DNA from: an uncultured Acetobacteraceae bacterium
GTDB lineage: Bacteria; Pseudomonadota; Alphaproteobacteria; Acetobacterales; Acetobacteraceae
Assembly (NCBI GenBank): GCA_903839965.1
Contig: CAIMEK010000664.1
Location: 1-7,580 of the forward strand
Reading direction: 5' to 3'
DNA length: 7,580 nucleotides
The position numbers were made by a program, and so were the translations under genes. Of this stretch, positions 6,965 to 7,580 are shown piece by piece. Below the pieces are notes generated by a model that saw only the letters and a program-made list of their open reading frames with translations, was not told the origin of the DNA and searched no databases. Positions within the stretch are counted from its first letter, which is position 1. Each line of letters begins with the position of its first letter.

Positions 6965-7198
6965 TCATTCCGCCGGCGGGCCGCCGCGCAGGAACGCCAC
7001 CGCGTTGCCGACGGTACGGAACCGTTCGGCCACGTCGCAGGGAAACGCGGCGCCGAGGTCCTTGCCCAGTTCGATGAGCACTTCCGCCAGGTCAAGGCTG
7101 TCGTTGCACAGTTGCGCCAGCAGCGGCATGGGGAACCGCGGGTCGGCGGGAGGGACGACGATCGCGCTGGTGCTGGCACCCACGGGGCCGGTCGACAT
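6965..7198 (-). CDS. divergent acyl-carrier-like protein
   Basis: This 77-aa protein resembles an acyl carrier protein from residue 25 onward. LLAQLCNDSLDLAEVLIELG (26-45) matches the loop plus helix II containing the phosphopantetheine serine (S34 in DSL). AAFPCDVAERFRTVGNAVAFL (49-69) matches the stretch from the end of helix II through helix IV. The first 24 residues (STGPVGASTSAIVVPP and following) are Ser/Thr/Pro-rich and do not look like helix I. The start is firm: AAAGGA lies seven bases before the ATG, and an in-frame stop sits four codons upstream (TGA on the minus strand, 7211-7213). A cargo on the 4'-phosphopantetheine arm is expected from the family. The partner enzymes are unknown; candidates are the SDR and the gene diverging at 7420. 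Total length is normal for an ACP, so the N-terminus is replaced rather than truncated. Confidence 0.75.
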   Translation of the reverse strand: MSTGPVGASTSAIVVPPADPRFPMPLLAQLCNDSLDLAEVLIELGKDLGAAFPCDVAERFRTVGNAVAFLRGGPPAE

Positions 7199-7205
7199 CG
7201 GAGTG

Positions 7206-7211
7206 TCCTTT
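7206..7211 (-). promoter_or_regulatory. ribosome binding site fixing the carrier-protein start
   Basis: The minus strand reads AAAGGA seven bases before the ATG at 7198. Together with the in-frame stop overlapping its first base (7211-7213), it leaves only one plausible start for the small protein. Confidence 0.65.
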
Positions 7212-7224
7212 CACGTCGCCGTGA
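7211..7224 (-). promoter_or_regulatory. GNRA-type stem-loop beside the carrier-protein ribosome binding site
   Basis: In the minus-strand transcript TCACG and CGTGA form a 5-bp stem closed by GCGA, which is a GNRA tetraloop sequence. The last stem base is the first A of the AAAGGA motif, so folding would sit against the ribosome binding site and could influence translation. The stem is short and chance formation is possible. Confidence 0.35.
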
Positions 7225-7307
7225 GTTTTCTACTTTCACCATTCCGTGATCAATCGAATATTTGCTGGCCAATGCAACCGGACGAACGAATTCATCTGGA
7301 TATCCAT

Positions 7308-7335
7308 TTGATACTTGTGTCCTTGTCTGTATTGC
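7308..7335 (+). promoter_or_regulatory. candidate sigma70-type promoter for the gene at 7420
   Basis: TTGATA (7308-7313) differs from the -35 consensus at one base. A 16-base spacer is followed by TATTGC (7330-7335), a weak -10 match. A start point near 7342 would leave a leader of about 78 bases containing the 10-bp hairpin. Alphaproteobacterial promoters often have poor -10 boxes, so this is plausible but unproven. Confidence 0.28.
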
Positions 7336-7364
7336 AACCGAAAGGCGATGGCGGCCGGGCGGGT

Positions 7365-7391
7365 CCGGGGCAAGCGGGCCTCTTGCCCCGG
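7365..7391 (+). other. perfect 10-bp hairpin upstream of the last gene
   Basis: CCGGGGCAAG (7365-7374) and CTTGCCCCGG (7382-7391) are exact inverted repeats around a 7-base loop. No T-run follows on either strand, so it is not a standard intrinsic terminator. If the gene starts at 7420 the hairpin sits in its 5' leader. If it starts at the in-frame ATG 7348 the hairpin lies inside the coding region, which would make R/G/P-rich residues. A smaller stem, CGGCA/TGCCG (7403-7407 and 7414-7418), directly precedes the ATG. Confidence 0.55.
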
Positions 7392-7419
7392 CTCGCCGCA
7401 CCCGGCACGGTCCTGCCGC

Positions 7420-7580
7420 ATGCCAGGTCCCGATTCCGCATCGTCCCTGCTTCCCCTGCACCGGCTGTGGCGCCTGCTGCCGGCGCGCCAGCGCAGGGCG
7501 CTGCTGGCGCAGGGCACCGCGTGGCTGGCCCCGCGCCCGGACCAGCCGCCGCCGCCGGCGCGCGCGGGCGTGGTGGTGGC
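7420..7580 (+). CDS. N-terminal part of an unidentified protein, possibly a glycosyltransferase (partial)
   Basis: An open frame runs from ATG 7420 to the window edge, giving 53 complete codons with protein-like GC3 usage. It begins MPGPDSASS, continues with LHRLWRLLPARQRRALLAQG (14-33), then a proline-rich linker (PRPDQPPPPARAG) and VVV, which could be the first beta strand of a Rossmann-like domain. This pattern, a short basic amphipathic N-terminus, a proline linker and then a strand, recalls GT-B glycosyltransferases of Acetobacteraceae, but that is memory-based inference without a diagnostic motif. No clear Shine-Dalgarno precedes 7420. An alternative in-frame start at ATG 7348, behind AAAGG, would add 24 low-quality residues. 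It diverges from the carrier-protein gene. Confidence 0.5.
   Translation, partial: MPGPDSASSLLPLHRLWRLLPARQRRALLAQGTAWLAPRPDQPPPPARAGVVV

Larger units (their letters stand above)
7199..7347. other. AT-richer intergenic region between divergent genes
   Basis: By hand count, 7221-7350 contains 56 G or C in 130 bases (43%), against clearly GC-dominated coding sequence on both sides. It lies between the minus-strand carrier gene and the plus-strand gene at 7420 and should hold both promoters. It includes GGATATCC (7298-7305), GAATTC (7288-7293) and TGCAACCG twice (7273-7280 and 7333-7340), exactly 60 bases apart. No coding sequence is supported: frames across it carry stops or lack protein-like composition. 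Confidence 0.6.

Noticed and set aside
6733..7461. 242-aa minus-strand frame spanning the SDR end, carrier gene and gap
   Set aside because: It is a shadow frame over two supported genes, and its unshared part crosses the AT-rich intergenic region without protein-like composition.
7236..7517. 93-aa minus-strand frame opposite the last gene
   Set aside because: The sequence is Arg/Cys/Ser-rich, lacks a domain, and overlaps the promoter-like gap and the better-supported plus-strand gene at 7420.

Overview
The window is uniformly GC-rich, with strong GC-ending codon bias and small intergenic gaps. Dense genes, a fused DctQM TRAP permease beside a CitE-like CoA-ester lyase, and the nfeD-slipin pair all fit a high-GC alphaproteobacterium. 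Acetobacteraceae or another Rhodospirillales lineage is my best guess from protein style. That assignment is inference; no rRNA or other marker gene is present. No tRNA, CRISPR array, insertion sequence or phage gene was seen.

Region 1 (1-3867, plus strand) reads as one operon. It starts with a possible tail of an upstream gene, then a 304-aa HpcH/HpaI-CitE type CoA-ester lyase. Next come a TRAP periplasmic binding protein (DctP) and a fused TRAP permease (DctQM), whose GTG start overlaps the dctP stop. The logical reading is uptake of an organic acid coupled to lyase cleavage of its CoA thioester, but the substrate cannot be read from the sequence.

Region 2 (3871-6013, minus strand) is the widely conserved membrane-quality pair. 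A long NfeD (signal peptide, ClpP-class Ser-Lys protease domain, membrane block, C-terminal OB domain) is followed 25 bases later by a slipin/stomatin-like SPFH protein. The slipin anchor contains ten consecutive valines encoded by a GTG/GTC repeat. This operon meets Region 1 tail to tail with only 3 bases between the stop codons.

Region 3 (6014-7580) holds an SDR oxidoreductase (plus), a small divergent acyl-carrier-like protein (minus, convergent with the SDR), a 221-base gap with an AT-richer core, and the start of a further plus-strand gene that runs off the window. That last gene may be a glycosyltransferase, a weak call. The carrier-like protein keeps the DSL phosphopantetheine motif but has a Ser/Thr/Pro-rich segment where helix I should be. 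An in-frame stop just upstream shows it cannot be longer.

Most of the window is ordinary metabolism and membrane housekeeping, and I see no clear evidence of a wholly new system. The parts most worth a second look are the helix-I-less carrier protein with its GNRA-type hairpin next to the ribosome binding site, the perfect 10-bp hairpin ahead of the last gene, and the poly-valine anchor.
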